64,000 nt of DNA, from NCBI RefSeq assembly GCF_900116625.1, contig NZ_FPBE01000001.1, positions 434,001-498,000 of the forward strand. The letters are read 5' to 3'. The position numbers and the translations under genes are program-made. The notes under the pieces were generated by a model. That model did not search any database and was not told the DNA's origin. It worked only from the letters and a program-made list of their open reading frames with translations. Positions 1 through 10,498 of the stretch are shown here, piece by piece (the stretch's first letter is position 1; each line of letters opens with the position of its first letter). This stretch comes from Idiomarina abyssalis (GTDB taxonomy: Bacteria > Pseudomonadota > Gammaproteobacteria > Enterobacterales > Alteromonadaceae).

Positions 1-1
1 G

Positions 2-1237
<1,236 letters not shown>

Positions 1238-1270
1238 TTTACACATTATAAATTAGGCGATAAGTGTAAG

Positions 1271-1295
1271 AAGCAGGCTTCGGCCTGCTTTTTTT
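1271..1295 (+). terminator. Rho-independent terminator after icd
   Basis: Perfect 8-bp stem AAGCAGGC/GCCTGCTT closed by a TTCG tetraloop and followed by a run of T. It sits 33 bases after the icd stop. Confidence 0.92.
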
Positions 1296-1329
1296 ATATC
1301 GACAAATTGTTACCCATCTATGTGGAGTC

Positions 1330-1806
1330 ATGATTTTGGCCAGTAGCAACTACCTTATTAATTTGTACGAACGTTGCCTAAAATTGCCTTTTGGACGTCA
1401 GGTTTTTTCGGCAATGTTTGCCCGAAAAGCGCCTTATTTTAAAACGATTAAGCCGCTTATTACTGAATTAAAGCCTAACCTTTGTCAGCTGACGTTTAAG
1501 AAACGAAAAGCAGTCCAGAACCATATTGGTACGGTGCACGCCATTGCGGTATGCAACGGAATGGAAATGGCGATGGGAGCATTAGCTGAAGCTTCTATTC
1601 CAAAGCATCTGCGTTGGCTGCCGAAAGGTATGAATGTGCAGTATTTGGCCAAAACCGATAGCGATGTGACCATAGAAGCAACAAGCTCAGAGTCCACCTG
1701 GCAACCGGGCGATCAACCCATATCGGTAGAAGCTAAGCGCAGCGACGGCACCGTTGTAGCCGCCGGGCACATTACTATTTATGTGTCAGAAAAGCCTAGT
1801 CGATAA
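1330..1806 (+). CDS. DUF4442 hotdog-fold protein (putative acyl-CoA thioesterase-like)
   Basis: 158 residues, the usual length for single-domain DUF4442 proteins, which belong to the hotdog thioesterase superfamily (PaaI/YiiD C-terminal type). The segment around GTVHAIAVCNGMEMAMGALA fits the central hotdog helix, where acyl-CoA thioesterases carry their active site. The substrate is unknown. The start is supported by GTGGAG a few bases upstream of the ATG. Its stop lies 11 bases inside the end of the convergent M24 peptidase gene, so the two genes overlap tail to tail. Function is inferred only from the fold family. Confidence 0.75.
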   Translation: MILASSNYLINLYERCLKLPFGRQVFSAMFARKAPYFKTIKPLITELKPNLCQLTFKKRKAVQNHIGTVHAIAVCNGMEMAMGALAEASIPKHLRWLPKGMNVQYLAKTDSDVTIEATSSESTWQPGDQPISVEAKRSDGTVVAAGHITIYVSEKPSR

Positions 1807-3112
1807 GATGAAAGGACTGCTGTCTGCCGTTTAAGTAGCTAACACCGTCACCATCAAAAAATGCATCCTCTTCCAGCATGATGGTGATGGTTTTATCCTC
1901 GAATGTGGTTTTGTTATTAAGCTCGATAGAATAGGCCGTATTGGAGAATAATGGGTATTCTCCCCCTCCTGGTATAGCGTGCTGTTTATCCCACATACCA
2001 ATGGTAGGGCCTGAACCATGGCCGTAATACCCAATTGGGTGGGTATAAATCATAGGCTCCAGGCCTTTGTCCTTAGCTTGCTCTAACGCTGCAAGTAATA
2101 TTTCGTTGCCAGAACGTGTCTCTTCAAACTGGGCTGTCAAAATATCTTGTAGTTGATTGGCATTAGCTAATGCCTGTTTTAGGGTATCAGGTGCGTCTGA
2201 CTCGCCTTTTTTTAAAACATAGGCATGTTGTTGAGTATCGGTGTTTAAACGCAGGTAGGTAATGCCAAAGTCTATATGCAATAAGTCGCCGCGTTGTATG
2301 GTGACGCCTGTTGAACGCGGGTGCCCTGGTTGAGGGTCATTGATACGTTGTACACTCACGGAAGGATGGAACCAAACCGGCAGGTTCTCTTGTGCCGCAC
2401 GTTCACGGAACCACCATTGAAGATCTTCTGTGGTCGTTTCACCAACCGAGATCACTTTGCTAGAGAAACCTTCAGCGATAATTTGGTGAGCAAGCTTAAC
2501 GGCATCACGATAATAGGGCAGTTCTGCTTCTGTTCGCTTTTCAAGCCAGGAAACAGCAAGCGGTTCAGCACTCACAATTTTACTGTCTAGGTTATCGGGT
2601 AAAGCAGCCATAAAAAGCTCTTTATCCGTGGCTGTAATGCCGTCGGCCTGAGCGAAATCTTTCGATTGATTAATTGCGATAGAGGCTGGGTTACGCTCTG
2701 CAATAATTTGAGCCAGACGCTTCCATTGGTCTGGCTGTTGTTCCGGGTTCCATGCGCTTTTAAACACCTCGCCAACGTCGTAGCGGGCTATTGCTAAGGT
2801 CTCCAAACTGTCACCCTTGCCCGGGTCATGGATAACAAGAACCGTTCTTCGTCTGGCTGACAACCAGTCGCTGGGCAGAAAGGTTTTAAGTACCGGGTCC
2901 TCGTTGTACTCGCGACTTATCAATACCCACATATCTATGTCAGCTTTTCGCATTAGCTCCGGGAGCAGTTTTTGCACGCGCTGCTGAAGAAGCTCATCAA
3001 CAACTTCTGCACGCTGCTTAAGGGGGAGTGGGCTTATAGTATCTGCAAATACGTTGGTAGAAAATACCGCGCCAAAGGTGAGACTAACCAGTAAAATAAT
3101 TTGTTTTAGCAT
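1796..3112 (-). CDS. Secreted M24-family metallopeptidase (Xaa-Pro aminopeptidase-like)
   Basis: Predicted to cleave Xaa-Pro peptides outside the cytoplasm. I chose the ATG at 3112 (438 residues) because it begins a clean signal peptide (MLKQIILLVSLTFGAVFSTNVFA, cleavage near residue 23); the longer frame adds 43 residues that read into the upstream terminator. The pita-bread metal ligands are all visible: D281 in HIDFG, D292, H365 in YYGHGSGP, E397 in SIEL and E414 or E415 in LEED. An N-terminal creatinase-like domain spans about residues 30-190. It lies downstream of the POT peptide transporter on the same strand, separated by a terminator. Secreted dipeptidase plus di/tripeptide importer suggests peptide scavenging. 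Exact specificity cannot be read from the sequence. Confidence 0.88.
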   Translation of the reverse strand: MLKQIILLVSLTFGAVFSTNVFADTISPLPLKQRAEVVDELLQQRVQKLLPELMRKADIDMWVLISREYNEDPVLKTFLPSDWLSARRRTVLVIHDPGKGDSLETLAIARYDVGEVFKSAWNPEQQPDQWKRLAQIIAERNPASIAINQSKDFAQADGITATDKELFMAALPDNLDSKIVSAEPLAVSWLEKRTEAELPYYRDAVKLAHQIIAEGFSSKVISVGETTTEDLQWWFRERAAQENLPVWFHPSVSVQRINDPQPGHPRSTGVTIQRGDLLHIDFGITYLRLNTDTQQHAYVLKKGESDAPDTLKQALANANQLQDILTAQFEETRSGNEILLAALEQAKDKGLEPMIYTHPIGYYGHGSGPTIGMWDKQHAIPGGGEYPLFSNTAYSIELNNKTTFEDKTITIMLEEDAFFDGDGVSYLNGRQQSFHLID

Positions 3113-3128
3113 AAGTGCGACCGATAAT

Positions 3129-3153
3129 AAAAAAGGGACCCGAAGGTCCCTTT
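3129..3153 (-). terminator. Rho-independent terminator after the POT transporter
   Basis: On the minus strand: AAAGGGACC, TTCG loop, GGTCCCTTT, then further T. It lies between the POT stop and the M24 start, so it separates the two minus-strand genes. Confidence 0.9.
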
Positions 3154-3179
3154 CTATCAGCTTTTCACAAAGAAGTGAA

Positions 3180-4733
3180 TTAAGGCTTACCAACGGGCTC
3201 GTTGGCATCGATAACTGCACCCGGGTGCTCGTCTTCGCCATCGTCCGGCGCCAGCTTTTCCCATTTACGGGTAAACAGAGCTAATACGAATACAACCGCA
3301 CCAACGCTCACACCGAACACAAAAATGGTCCAGTAAAGCTCAGGCATTGCCTGTGGGTTTTCCGGGTCAAGACCACCTGCCAGAAGACCCGCAATCACAT
3401 TACCCATGGCATAAGTCAGAACGAAAACGCCCATTAACTGTCCGGCCATGCGCTTAGGCGATAGTTTACTGACCGCACTTAGTGCTACCGGGCTTAAGCA
3501 AAGCTCACCAACGGTGTGAATAAAGTACACTGCAACCAACCAGTAAGGTGCTACTTTTAAGCCGCTAGCCGCCGCTTGCGACGCAAAGAACATCACAATG
3601 AAGCCGGTCGCCATAATGATAAGGCCAATCGCGCTTTTAAAACCGTACGATGGATTGATCATGCGTTTGCTGAGATTAATCCAAAGCGCAGCGAAAAACG
3701 GTGACAGCGCGACTAAGAAGAGCGAGTTTAGCGACTGGAACCAGGTTGTAGGAATTTCAAAGTCACCGACCATGCGATCCGTTAAGTCGCGAGCAAATAG
3801 GTTGAACGATGAACCTGCCTGCTCGAAGCCTGCCCAGAACATGGTTGAGGCAATACAGACCAGAAATAGGGCACCCAGTCGCTTCATTTCATCTCTGGTC
3901 AACTTCCCAAACAGGAATATGGACAGGTAATATACGAAAAAGATAACAGTGAAAATAACAGCGACATTACCGGCAATCAGTGTTGGATCCAAAGTAACGT
4001 AGTTATTTAATGCTAAATATGTATAAACCGCTAAACCAGCTAATAAGAGCCAGATAACTCCCCAGCTGCGTTTTGCTGCTTTAGGACCCAGAGGTTTAGG
4101 CGGTTTCGCTCCAACATCGCCAAGTTTAGGTTTAGTCAGCTTGTACTGAATAAGGCCGAACGCCATACCGACAGCTGCGGCCCCAAAGCCCCAATGGTAA
4201 CCAGCATTTTCCATAAGGTAACCAGTAACGATGTAACCGATGATAGAACCGATGTTGATACCCATATAATAAAGGGTATAACCACCATCACGACGGTCAT
4301 CGTTGGAACTATATAACTGACCAACCATGGCGGTAATGTTGGGTTTTAATAAACCCGTGCCAAGTACCACCAAAATCATACCAACGAAGAAGCCAGCCTT
4401 ACTCGGTATGGCTAAGACAATGTGTCCCAGCATAATAATAATGCCGCCGTACCAGGTAGCACGTTGACCACCCAATAAACGGTCAGCAATCCAGCCGCCG
4501 GGTAGGCCCATGAAATAGACCGCACCGGTGTATAGGCCGTAGATAGCGGTTGCGGAAGCAACGGTTAGAGCAATGCCGCCTTCTTGCAAACTGGCGGTCA
4601 TGAATAAAACGAGTAGCGCGCGCATACCGTAGTAGCTCATGCGCTCCCACATTTCGGTAAAGAACAGGGTTTGTAAACCCCCTGGCTGTCCGAAAAAGCT
4701 TGAATCTTTATCGACTATTTTTGTTGGATCCAT
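3180..4733 (-). CDS. POT/PTR family proton-coupled di/tripeptide transporter
   Basis: Inner-membrane proton symporter importing di- and tripeptides. At 517 residues with many hydrophobic segments it matches bacterial POT proteins (12 core helices plus 2). The ExxER proton-coupling motif is present as EMWERMSYYG, with E27, E30 and R31. The FYxxINxG-like block is represented by YYMGINIGSIIGY. Transcribed divergently from prpR, with a 307-base control region between them, and followed by a strong terminator. It resembles DtpT/YjdL-type proteins; which member cannot be decided here. Confidence 0.93.
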   Translation of the reverse strand: MDPTKIVDKDSSFFGQPGGLQTLFFTEMWERMSYYGMRALLVLFMTASLQEGGIALTVASATAIYGLYTGAVYFMGLPGGWIADRLLGGQRATWYGGIIIMLGHIVLAIPSKAGFFVGMILVVLGTGLLKPNITAMVGQLYSSNDDRRDGGYTLYYMGINIGSIIGYIVTGYLMENAGYHWGFGAAAVGMAFGLIQYKLTKPKLGDVGAKPPKPLGPKAAKRSWGVIWLLLAGLAVYTYLALNNYVTLDPTLIAGNVAVIFTVIFFVYYLSIFLFGKLTRDEMKRLGALFLVCIASTMFWAGFEQAGSSFNLFARDLTDRMVGDFEIPTTWFQSLNSLFLVALSPFFAALWINLSKRMINPSYGFKSAIGLIIMATGFIVMFFASQAAASGLKVAPYWLVAVYFIHTVGELCLSPVALSAVSKLSPKRMAGQLMGVFVLTYAMGNVIAGLLAGGLDPENPQAMPELYWTIFVFGVSVGAVVFVLALFTRKWEKLAPDDGEDEHPGAVIDANEPVGKP

Positions 4734-4927
4734 TCTTGTTATCCATTTTGTTATTTAATATTAAATAGTTAGCGTTATTAGTGGCTCATTCGACTTTGGT
4801 CTAAGTCGGAAAAAGTGGCCTTACTTTACTAGCGAAGTCTGATAAATAAAACCGAAAACGATGAAATACTCAGTTTTTGAGCTGTTTCTACGCAGGAACT
4901 GCCATAGGTTGACGGCTTAAGGGATAC

Positions 4928-4956
4928 TTTTGAGGATAAGGTCAACACACTAATAT
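4928..4956 (+). promoter_or_regulatory. Candidate prp operon promoter
   Basis: A possible -10 TAATAT at 4951-4956 lies 17 bases after a weak -35 (TTTTGA, 4928-4933). The -10 runs into the palindrome at 4955-4966, the geometry expected if a repressor bound there blocked transcription. The rest of the 4734-5040 intergenic region shows nothing else I can name. Confidence 0.4.
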
Positions 4957-4966
4957 TGTCGACAAT
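4955..4966. promoter_or_regulatory. Putative PrpR operator 1
   Basis: Perfect 12-bp palindrome ATTGTCGACAAT. The TTGT-N2-ACAA form is typical of sites bound by FadR/VanR-type GntR regulators, and the neighbouring gene encodes such a regulator. Confidence 0.65.
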
Positions 4967-5026
4967 TTAGTTCATGTTAGCTTGCTAATAGCGTTATTTT
5001 CATGGAAAATAGAGCAATCAATAATT

Positions 5027-5038
5027 ACTGTCGACAAT
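5027..5038. promoter_or_regulatory. Putative PrpR operator 2
   Basis: ACTGTCGACAAT, 11 of 12 bases identical to operator 1 and centred 72 bp downstream, ending 2 bases before the preferred prpR start codon. Confidence 0.6.
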
Positions 5039-5040
5039 TA

Positions 5041-5730
5041 ATGCAAATAGTCAGTCCTTTAGAACGTTCAGCCATTACCTCTTCAGACCGAGTTCTGTTT
5101 GAAATACAGCGGGCTATTGTGGAAGGGGATATAGCAGCAGGCTCAAAAATTAGTGAACCTGAGCTGGCTAGACGTTTTAATGTTAGCCGAGCGCCATTGC
5201 GTGAAGCTTTAGCCAGACTTGAGCGCTGCCATCTTATTGAACGAATTCCGAACGCTGGTGCCAGAGTGGTTACCTTGTCAACGGAAGGCTTAATTTCGTT
5301 GTATCAAATACGCGAAGAGCTGGAAGGTCTGGCTTGTCGTTTAGCGGCAGAACAAATGCCGGAGAACGAAATTGATGAGTTACGGCAATTACTCGATAAG
5401 CACCTGGAAACTCAGCGGGTTCGTGAAGGTGAAAGTTACTATCAGGAAGCCGGTGATTTAGATTTCCACTATCGCATTATACTCGGCAGTAAAAATCAGT
5501 ATTTAATTAATATGCTTTGCGACGAACTCTACTATCTTGTCCGTATGTATCGAGTACAAATGGGAATGAATGGTCCAAGAGTTTCGCGCGCCTTCGATGA
5601 ACACAAAGCCATTATTAACGCTATTGCTAACCGCGATGGTGAATTGGCTGATCTGCTAATGCGCCGCCATATTGGCGCGTCTCGTAAGAATATTGAATTA
5701 CGGTTACAAACACAAAAGGAAACATCATGA
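5041..5730 (+). CDS. prpR: GntR-family (FCD domain) transcriptional regulator of propionate catabolism
   Basis: Likely autoregulated repressor of the 2-methylcitrate genes. From the ATG at 5041 it is 229 residues: a winged helix at about 15-75, with the GntR recognition helix [13 protein letters not shown] near 49-61, then an FCD effector domain with the [16 protein letters not shown] and RRHIG stretches that supply the Asp/His metal ligands. An ATG at 5002 would add 13 residues, but those codons cover operator 2 and add no known domain, so I prefer 5041; neither start has a clear Shine-Dalgarno sequence. The stop overlaps the prpB start (ATGA), so regulator and pathway are one transcription unit. 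It differs from the sigma-54 type PrpR of enterobacteria. Confidence 0.88.
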   Translation: MQIVSPLERSAITSSDRVLFEIQRAIVEGDIAAGSKISEPELARRFNVSRAPLREALARLERCHLIERIPNAGARVVTLSTEGLISLYQIREELEGLACRLAAEQMPENEIDELRQLLDKHLETQRVREGESYYQEAGDLDFHYRIILGSKNQYLINMLCDELYYLVRMYRVQMGMNGPRVSRAFDEHKAIINAIANRDGELADLLMRRHIGASRKNIELRLQTQKETS

Positions 5731-6605
5731 CTCATATGACAAGCCCAGGTGCTAAGTTGCGCCAAGCTATTGCCGACGAAAATCCTTTACAGATTGTTGG
5801 CACCATTAACGCCTACACAGCAATGATGGCAGAAAAGGTTGGGCATAAAGCGCTTTACCTGTCTGGTGCCGGTGTGGCGAATGCGTCTTTTGGTTTGCCT
5901 GACTTAGGCATGACGTCGTTGAATGATGTTTGTGAAGACATTCGTCGTATTACTGCAGCAACCGATCTCCCTCTGTTAGTTGATGCTGACACTGGTTGGG
6001 GCGGAGCATTTAACATTGCCCGTACCGTTCAGGAAATGACGCGTGCCGGTGCTGCCGGGATGCATATTGAAGACCAGGTAGCTCAGAAGCGCTGCGGACA
6101 CCGTCCAAACAAAGAAATTGTCACTCAGGAAGAAATGGTTGACCGCGTTAAAGCGGCGGTTGATGCGCGTATTGATGACCAGTTTTTGATTATGGCGCGT
6201 ACCGACGCACTACAACAACAAGGACTGGAAGCCGCTATTGAACGTGCTCAGGCCTGTGTGGATGCTGGTGCTGATGCCATTTTTGCAGAAGCTGTCCATA
6301 CACTTGACCAGTATAAAGCTTTCACCGAAGCGCTGAACGTGCCGGTTCTGGCGAATATCACTGAATTCGGTGCGACCCCATTGTTTAATAAACAGGAATT
6401 GGCCGATGTTGGGGTGGAAATTGTTCTTTACCCTCTGAGTGCTTTCCGGGCAATGAACAAAGCCGCATTGAACGTCTACAATAGTATTTTAGAGAACGGT
6501 GATCAGAAAGCCGTTGTAGATGACATGCAGACTCGCTCAGAGTTATATAACTTTTTGAACTATCACGATTTTGAAGAAAAATTAGACCAGTTATTTAAGA
6601 AATAA
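5727..6605 (+). CDS. prpB: 2-methylisocitrate lyase
   Basis: Cleaves 2-methylisocitrate to pyruvate and succinate, the last step of the 2-methylcitrate cycle. It has 292 residues, the normal length. The isocitrate-lyase superfamily catalytic loop is KRCGH at 121-125 and the metal/substrate block is DADTGWG at 86-92. The start overlaps the prpR stop by 4 bases; GGAAA upstream supports it. Cytoplasmic, Mg-dependent. Confidence 0.97.
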   Translation: MTHMTSPGAKLRQAIADENPLQIVGTINAYTAMMAEKVGHKALYLSGAGVANASFGLPDLGMTSLNDVCEDIRRITAATDLPLLVDADTGWGGAFNIARTVQEMTRAGAAGMHIEDQVAQKRCGHRPNKEIVTQEEMVDRVKAAVDARIDDQFLIMARTDALQQQGLEAAIERAQACVDAGADAIFAEAVHTLDQYKAFTEALNVPVLANITEFGATPLFNKQELADVGVEIVLYPLSAFRAMNKAALNVYNSILENGDQKAVVDDMQTRSELYNFLNYHDFEEKLDQLFKK

Positions 6606-6615
6606 TACGACGTAG

Positions 6616-6633
6616 TCTGACGTTCACGTCAGG
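6616..6633 (+). promoter_or_regulatory. Intercistronic hairpin between prpB and prpC
   Basis: Stem CTGACG/CGTCAG with TTCA loop (6617-6632), extended by one T-G pair. No T-tract follows, so it is more likely an mRNA processing or stabilising element than a terminator. Confidence 0.45.
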
Positions 6634-6683
6634 TGAAATATCGAATACAAAAGACTTTGTAAAATTAAGAAGGGAACAACATT

Positions 6684-7808
6684 ATGGCAGAGAAGAAACT
6701 AAGCGGCGCAGGTTTGCGCGGACAGTCAGCCGGAGAAACGGCGCTATGTACTGTTGGTAAAAGCGGCTCAGGTTTAACCTACCGTGGTTATGATATTTCT
6801 GAACTGGCGGAAAAAGTCAGTTTTGAAGAAGTGGCTTACCTTTTAGCGAAAGGCGAACTGCCCAATAAACAGCAGTTAGAAGACTATAAAAAGCGTTTGA
6901 AGTCACTGCGCACCTTACCTCAGGAAGTTAAAGACGTACTTGAGCGTATTCCAAAATCAGCGCACCCAATGGACGTTATGCGTACCGGCTGTTCTATGCT
7001 GGGGAACCTGGAAACCGAAGAAAGCTTTGATGAAGCGGATGATCACATTGAACGCATGCTCGCGACTTTCCCGGGTATTGTACTGTACTGGTACCGCTTT
7101 ACTCATGACGGTGTTCGTATTGATACTGATTCTGAAGAAGAGTCTATTGGCGCACACTTCCTGCGGTTACTACACGATAAAGCGCCTTCAGAGCTGCATG
7201 CGGCAGTAATGAATACATCATTAATTCTGTATGCTGAGCACGAGTTTAATGCATCAACCTTTACGGCTCGTGTTTGTGCGTCAACCTTGTCAGATATTCA
7301 CTCTTGTGTAACCGGCGCTATTGGCTCATTACGCGGCCCACTTCATGGCGGTGCAAACGAAGCGGCAATGGAGCTGATTGAAGGCATGAAAGATGCTGAT
7401 GATGCTGAGCAGAAGCTGAAAGGCATGCTTGAACGCAAAGAGAAAATCATGGGCTTTGGCCACGCCATTTACCGTGACTTTGACCCGCGTAACGATGTGA
7501 TTAAAGCCTGGTCTAAGAAGTTGTCTGAAGAAGTGGGTGATAGCCGCTTATACGACGTTTCAGTGCGTTGTGAAAAAGTCATGTGGGACGAGAAGAAACT
7601 GTTCCCGAACGCGGACTTCTTCCATGCCTCGGCTTATCACTACATGGGCATTCCAACCAAACTGTTCACACCAATCTTTGTAATGTCACGTGTGACCGGC
7701 TGGACCGCTCATGTGAAAGAGCAGCGCGCTAACAACCGTATTATTCGCCCAAGTGCTGATTATACGGGCCCAGAGCCGCGCAAAGTTCCAGCTTTAGAAG
7801 AGCGCTAA
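6684..7808 (+). CDS. prpC: 2-methylcitrate synthase
   Basis: Condenses propionyl-CoA with oxaloacetate to 2-methylcitrate. It has 374 residues, as expected for the short citrate-synthase-like PrpC. The catalytic residues of the citrate synthase fold are visible: H221 in GPLHGGANE, H260 in GFGHAIY and D310 in NADFFHAS. A good site, GAAGGGA, precedes the ATG. Position after prpB and before acnD separates it from a housekeeping citrate synthase. Confidence 0.96.
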   Translation: MAEKKLSGAGLRGQSAGETALCTVGKSGSGLTYRGYDISELAEKVSFEEVAYLLAKGELPNKQQLEDYKKRLKSLRTLPQEVKDVLERIPKSAHPMDVMRTGCSMLGNLETEESFDEADDHIERMLATFPGIVLYWYRFTHDGVRIDTDSEEESIGAHFLRLLHDKAPSELHAAVMNTSLILYAEHEFNASTFTARVCASTLSDIHSCVTGAIGSLRGPLHGGANEAAMELIEGMKDADDAEQKLKGMLERKEKIMGFGHAIYRDFDPRNDVIKAWSKKLSEEVGDSRLYDVSVRCEKVMWDEKKLFPNADFFHASAYHYMGIPTKLFTPIFVMSRVTGWTAHVKEQRANNRIIRPSADYTGPEPRKVPALEER

Positions 7809-7832
7809 TCCGATTGGAACTGATATTTGTAC

Positions 7833-7860
7833 AGGAGCAGTTATCGACTGCTCCTTTTTT
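7833..7860 (+). terminator. Terminator-like hairpin between prpC and acnD
   Basis: Stem AGGAGCAG/CTGCTCCT with a 7-base loop, followed directly by TTTTT. It looks like a full intrinsic terminator although acnD and prpF follow on the same strand. Confidence 0.75.
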
Positions 7861-7889
7861 CGTTTAACGATGACGATAAGTGGTAACTC

Positions 7890-10484
7890 ATGACTTCATA
7901 CCGTAAAAAACTCGCTGGTACCACGCTCGAGTACTTTGATGCTCAAGCTGCTGTGGATGCGATTGAACCCGGCGCTTATGCGCGCCTGCCATACACTTCT
8001 CGTGTACTAGCTGAAAACTTAGTTCGCCGCTGCCCTCAGGATATCCTGACGCAGTCGCTGGAACAGTTGATTTACCGTAAAAAAGAACACGACTTTCCCT
8101 GGTTTCCGGCTCGCGTTGTCTGCCATGATATTCTGGGCCAGACGGCACTGGTTGATCTAGCCGGCCTCCGTGACGCTATTGCAGAAAAGGGCGGTGACCC
8201 TGCCAAAGTAAACCCTGTGGTTCCTACGCAGCTGATTGTTGACCATTCACTAGCCGTGGAACACGCCGGTTTTGATAAAGATGCTTTCGAGAAGAACCGG
8301 GCTATTGAAGACCGTCGTAACGACGATCGTTTTCACTTTATTAACTGGACCAAAACAGCGTTTAAAAACGTTGATGTCATTCCTCCTGGCAACGGCATTA
8401 TGCACCAGATAAATTTGGAGAAAATGTCTCCGGTGGTGCAGGTTCGCGACAATGTCGCTTTTGTTGATACCTGTGTGGGTACTGACAGCCATACGCCAAT
8501 GGTTGATGCCTTAGGTGTTATTTCTGTGGGCGTAGGTGGTCTGGAAGCGGAAAGCGTTATGCTTGGGCGAGCATCTTACATGCGCTTGCCTGATATTGTA
8601 GGCGTTGAGCTTAGCGGCAAGCTGCAACCGGGCATTACCAGTACCGATTTAGTGTTGGAAATGACCGAGTTTTTGCGTAAAGAGCGTGTTGTTGGTGCGT
8701 ATCTGGAATTTTATGGTGAAGGTGCAGAAGCCTTAACGGTAGGCGACCGTGCAACCATTTCAAATATGACACCGGAATACGGCGCGACTGCAGCCATGTT
8801 CTATATTGATGATCAGACCATTGATTATCTGAAGCTGACCGGGCGTGACGATGACCAGGTTGAATTGGTTGAACACTTTGCCAAAGAAACCGGGTTGTGG
8901 GCTGACAGCTTAAAGTCTGCGGAGTATGGTCGGGTACTTAAATTCGATTTGTCAAAAGTTAAGCGTAACCTGGCCGGGCCTTCGAACCCGCATTCGCTAT
9001 TACCTGCATCGGAGCTATCTGAGCGTGGTGTTGCGAAACACATTGAGAACCCGGAAGAAGGCAAAATGCCTGACGGCGCGGTGATTATCGCAGCCATTAC
9101 CAGCTGTACCAATACCAGTAACCCACGCAACATGATTGCGGCCGGCTTAATTGCCCGCAACGCCAATAAACTGGGCTTAACCCGTAAGCCATGGGTAAAA
9201 TCATCGCTGGCTCCAGGGTCTAAGACGGTCAAAATGTATTTGGAAGAAGCTGAACTGTTGCCTGAACTGGAAGATTTAGGTTTTGGCGTAGTAGCCTTTG
9301 CCTGTACTACCTGTAACGGTATGAGTGGTTCGTTGGATCCGAAAATACAGCAGGAAATTATTGACCGCGATTTATTCTCTACGGCGGTACTATCCGGTAA
9401 CCGTAACTTTGACGGTCGTATTCATCCTTATGCTAAGCAGGCGTTCCTGGCGTCTCCACCATTGGTCGTAGCCTACGCCATAGCGGGTACTATTCGCTTT
9501 GATATTGAGAAAGACGTATTGGGCATTGACCCGGACGGTAATCCGGTAACGCTGAAAGACATTTGGCCAAGCGATGAAGAGATTGATGCCATTGTGAAAC
9601 AGAGCGTTAAACCTGAGCAATTCCGTAAGGTTTATGACCCGATGTTTGACCTGTCAGTTGACTACGGTGAGAAGAACAACCCGTTGTACGACTGGCGCCC
9701 ACAAACTACCTATATTCGCCGTCCGCCATATTGGGAAGGCGCATTAGCTGCAGAGCGCACCATGAAAGGTATGCGTCCGTTAGCGGTGCTGGGCGACAAT
9801 ATCACCACTGACCACTTGTCACCGTCAAACGCTATTATGGCTGACAGTGCCGCCGGTGAATATTTGGCGAAAATGGGTGTGCCGGAAGAGGATTTTAACT
9901 CTTACGCAACGCATCGTGGCGACCATTTAACAGCACAGCGCGCGACCTTTGCTAACCCGAAACTGTTTAATGAAATGGTGAAAGGCGAAGACGGTAAAGT
10001 CATTCAGGGTTCGCTGGCGCGCATTGAGCCGGAAGGCAAAACCGTGCGCATGTGGGAAGCCATTGAACACTATATGGAGAACAAACAGCCGTTGATTATT
10101 GTGGCTGGTGCTGATTATGGTCAGGGCTCGTCACGCGACTGGGCTGCAAAAGGTGTGCGCTTAGCCGGTGTTGAAGTCATTGTCGCCGAAGGCTTTGAGC
10201 GCATTCACCGTACCAACTTAATTGGTATGGGTGTATTGCCGCTGCAGTTTGAAGAAGGCACAACCCGTAAAACGCTGAATATTGATGGTACTGAAACCTT
10301 TGATGTGAAAGGTACGCCGGAAGCCGGATCGAGACTGACTTTAGTCATTCATCGTGCCAATGGTGACAGTGAAGAAGTGCCGGTACAGTGCCGCTTAGAC
10401 ACCAAAGAAGAAGTATCAATTTATGAAGCCGGTGGTGTATTACAACGTTTTGCTCAGGACTTTTTAGAAGCAGAAGCAAGCTAA
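7890..10484 (+). CDS. acnD: Fe/S-dependent 2-methylcitrate dehydratase AcnD
   Basis: Aconitase-family enzyme that dehydrates 2-methylcitrate; it works with PrpF in place of PrpD. It has 864 residues, as usual for AcnD. The [4Fe-4S] ligands are C406 (SCTNTSNP) and C472 and C475 (CTTCNG). The C-terminal swivel domain carries GADYGQGSSRDWAAKG, the aconitase substrate-binding block. The gene sits 14 bases before prpF. The ribosome binding site is weak, and a terminator-like hairpin lies just upstream. Confidence 0.96.
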   Translation: MTSYRKKLAGTTLEYFDAQAAVDAIEPGAYARLPYTSRVLAENLVRRCPQDILTQSLEQLIYRKKEHDFPWFPARVVCHDILGQTALVDLAGLRDAIAEKGGDPAKVNPVVPTQLIVDHSLAVEHAGFDKDAFEKNRAIEDRRNDDRFHFINWTKTAFKNVDVIPPGNGIMHQINLEKMSPVVQVRDNVAFVDTCVGTDSHTPMVDALGVISVGVGGLEAESVMLGRASYMRLPDIVGVELSGKLQPGITSTDLVLEMTEFLRKERVVGAYLEFYGEGAEALTVGDRATISNMTPEYGATAAMFYIDDQTIDYLKLTGRDDDQVELVEHFAKETGLWADSLKSAEYGRVLKFDLSKVKRNLAGPSNPHSLLPASELSERGVAKHIENPEEGKMPDGAVIIAAITSCTNTSNPRNMIAAGLIARNANKLGLTRKPWVKSSLAPGSKTVKMYLEEAELLPELEDLGFGVVAFACTTCNGMSGSLDPKIQQEIIDRDLFSTAVLSGNRNFDGRIHPYAKQAFLASPPLVVAYAIAGTIRFDIEKDVLGIDPDGNPVTLKDIWPSDEEIDAIVKQSVKPEQFRKVYDPMFDLSVDYGEKNNPLYDWRPQTTYIRRPPYWEGALAAERTMKGMRPLAVLGDNITTDHLSPSNAIMADSAAGEYLAKMGVPEEDFNSYATHRGDHLTAQRATFANPKLFNEMVKGEDGKVIQGSLARIEPEGKTVRMWEAIEHYMENKQPLIIVAGADYGQGSSRDWAAKGVRLAGVEVIVAEGFERIHRTNLIGMGVLPLQFEEGTTRKTLNIDGTETFDVKGTPEAGSRLTLVIHRANGDSEEVPVQCRLDTKEEVSIYEAGGVLQRFAQDFLEAEAS

Positions 10485-10498
10485 GGGGTTCTAAAACG

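Noticed and set aside
5002-5040. Longer prpR start at 5002
   Set aside because: No ribosome binding site, adds no domain and would put an operator palindrome inside the coding sequence.
8825-9232. 135-codon minus-strand frame inside acnD
   Set aside because: Shadow of a gene with clear catalytic Cys residues; no ribosome binding site or domain.
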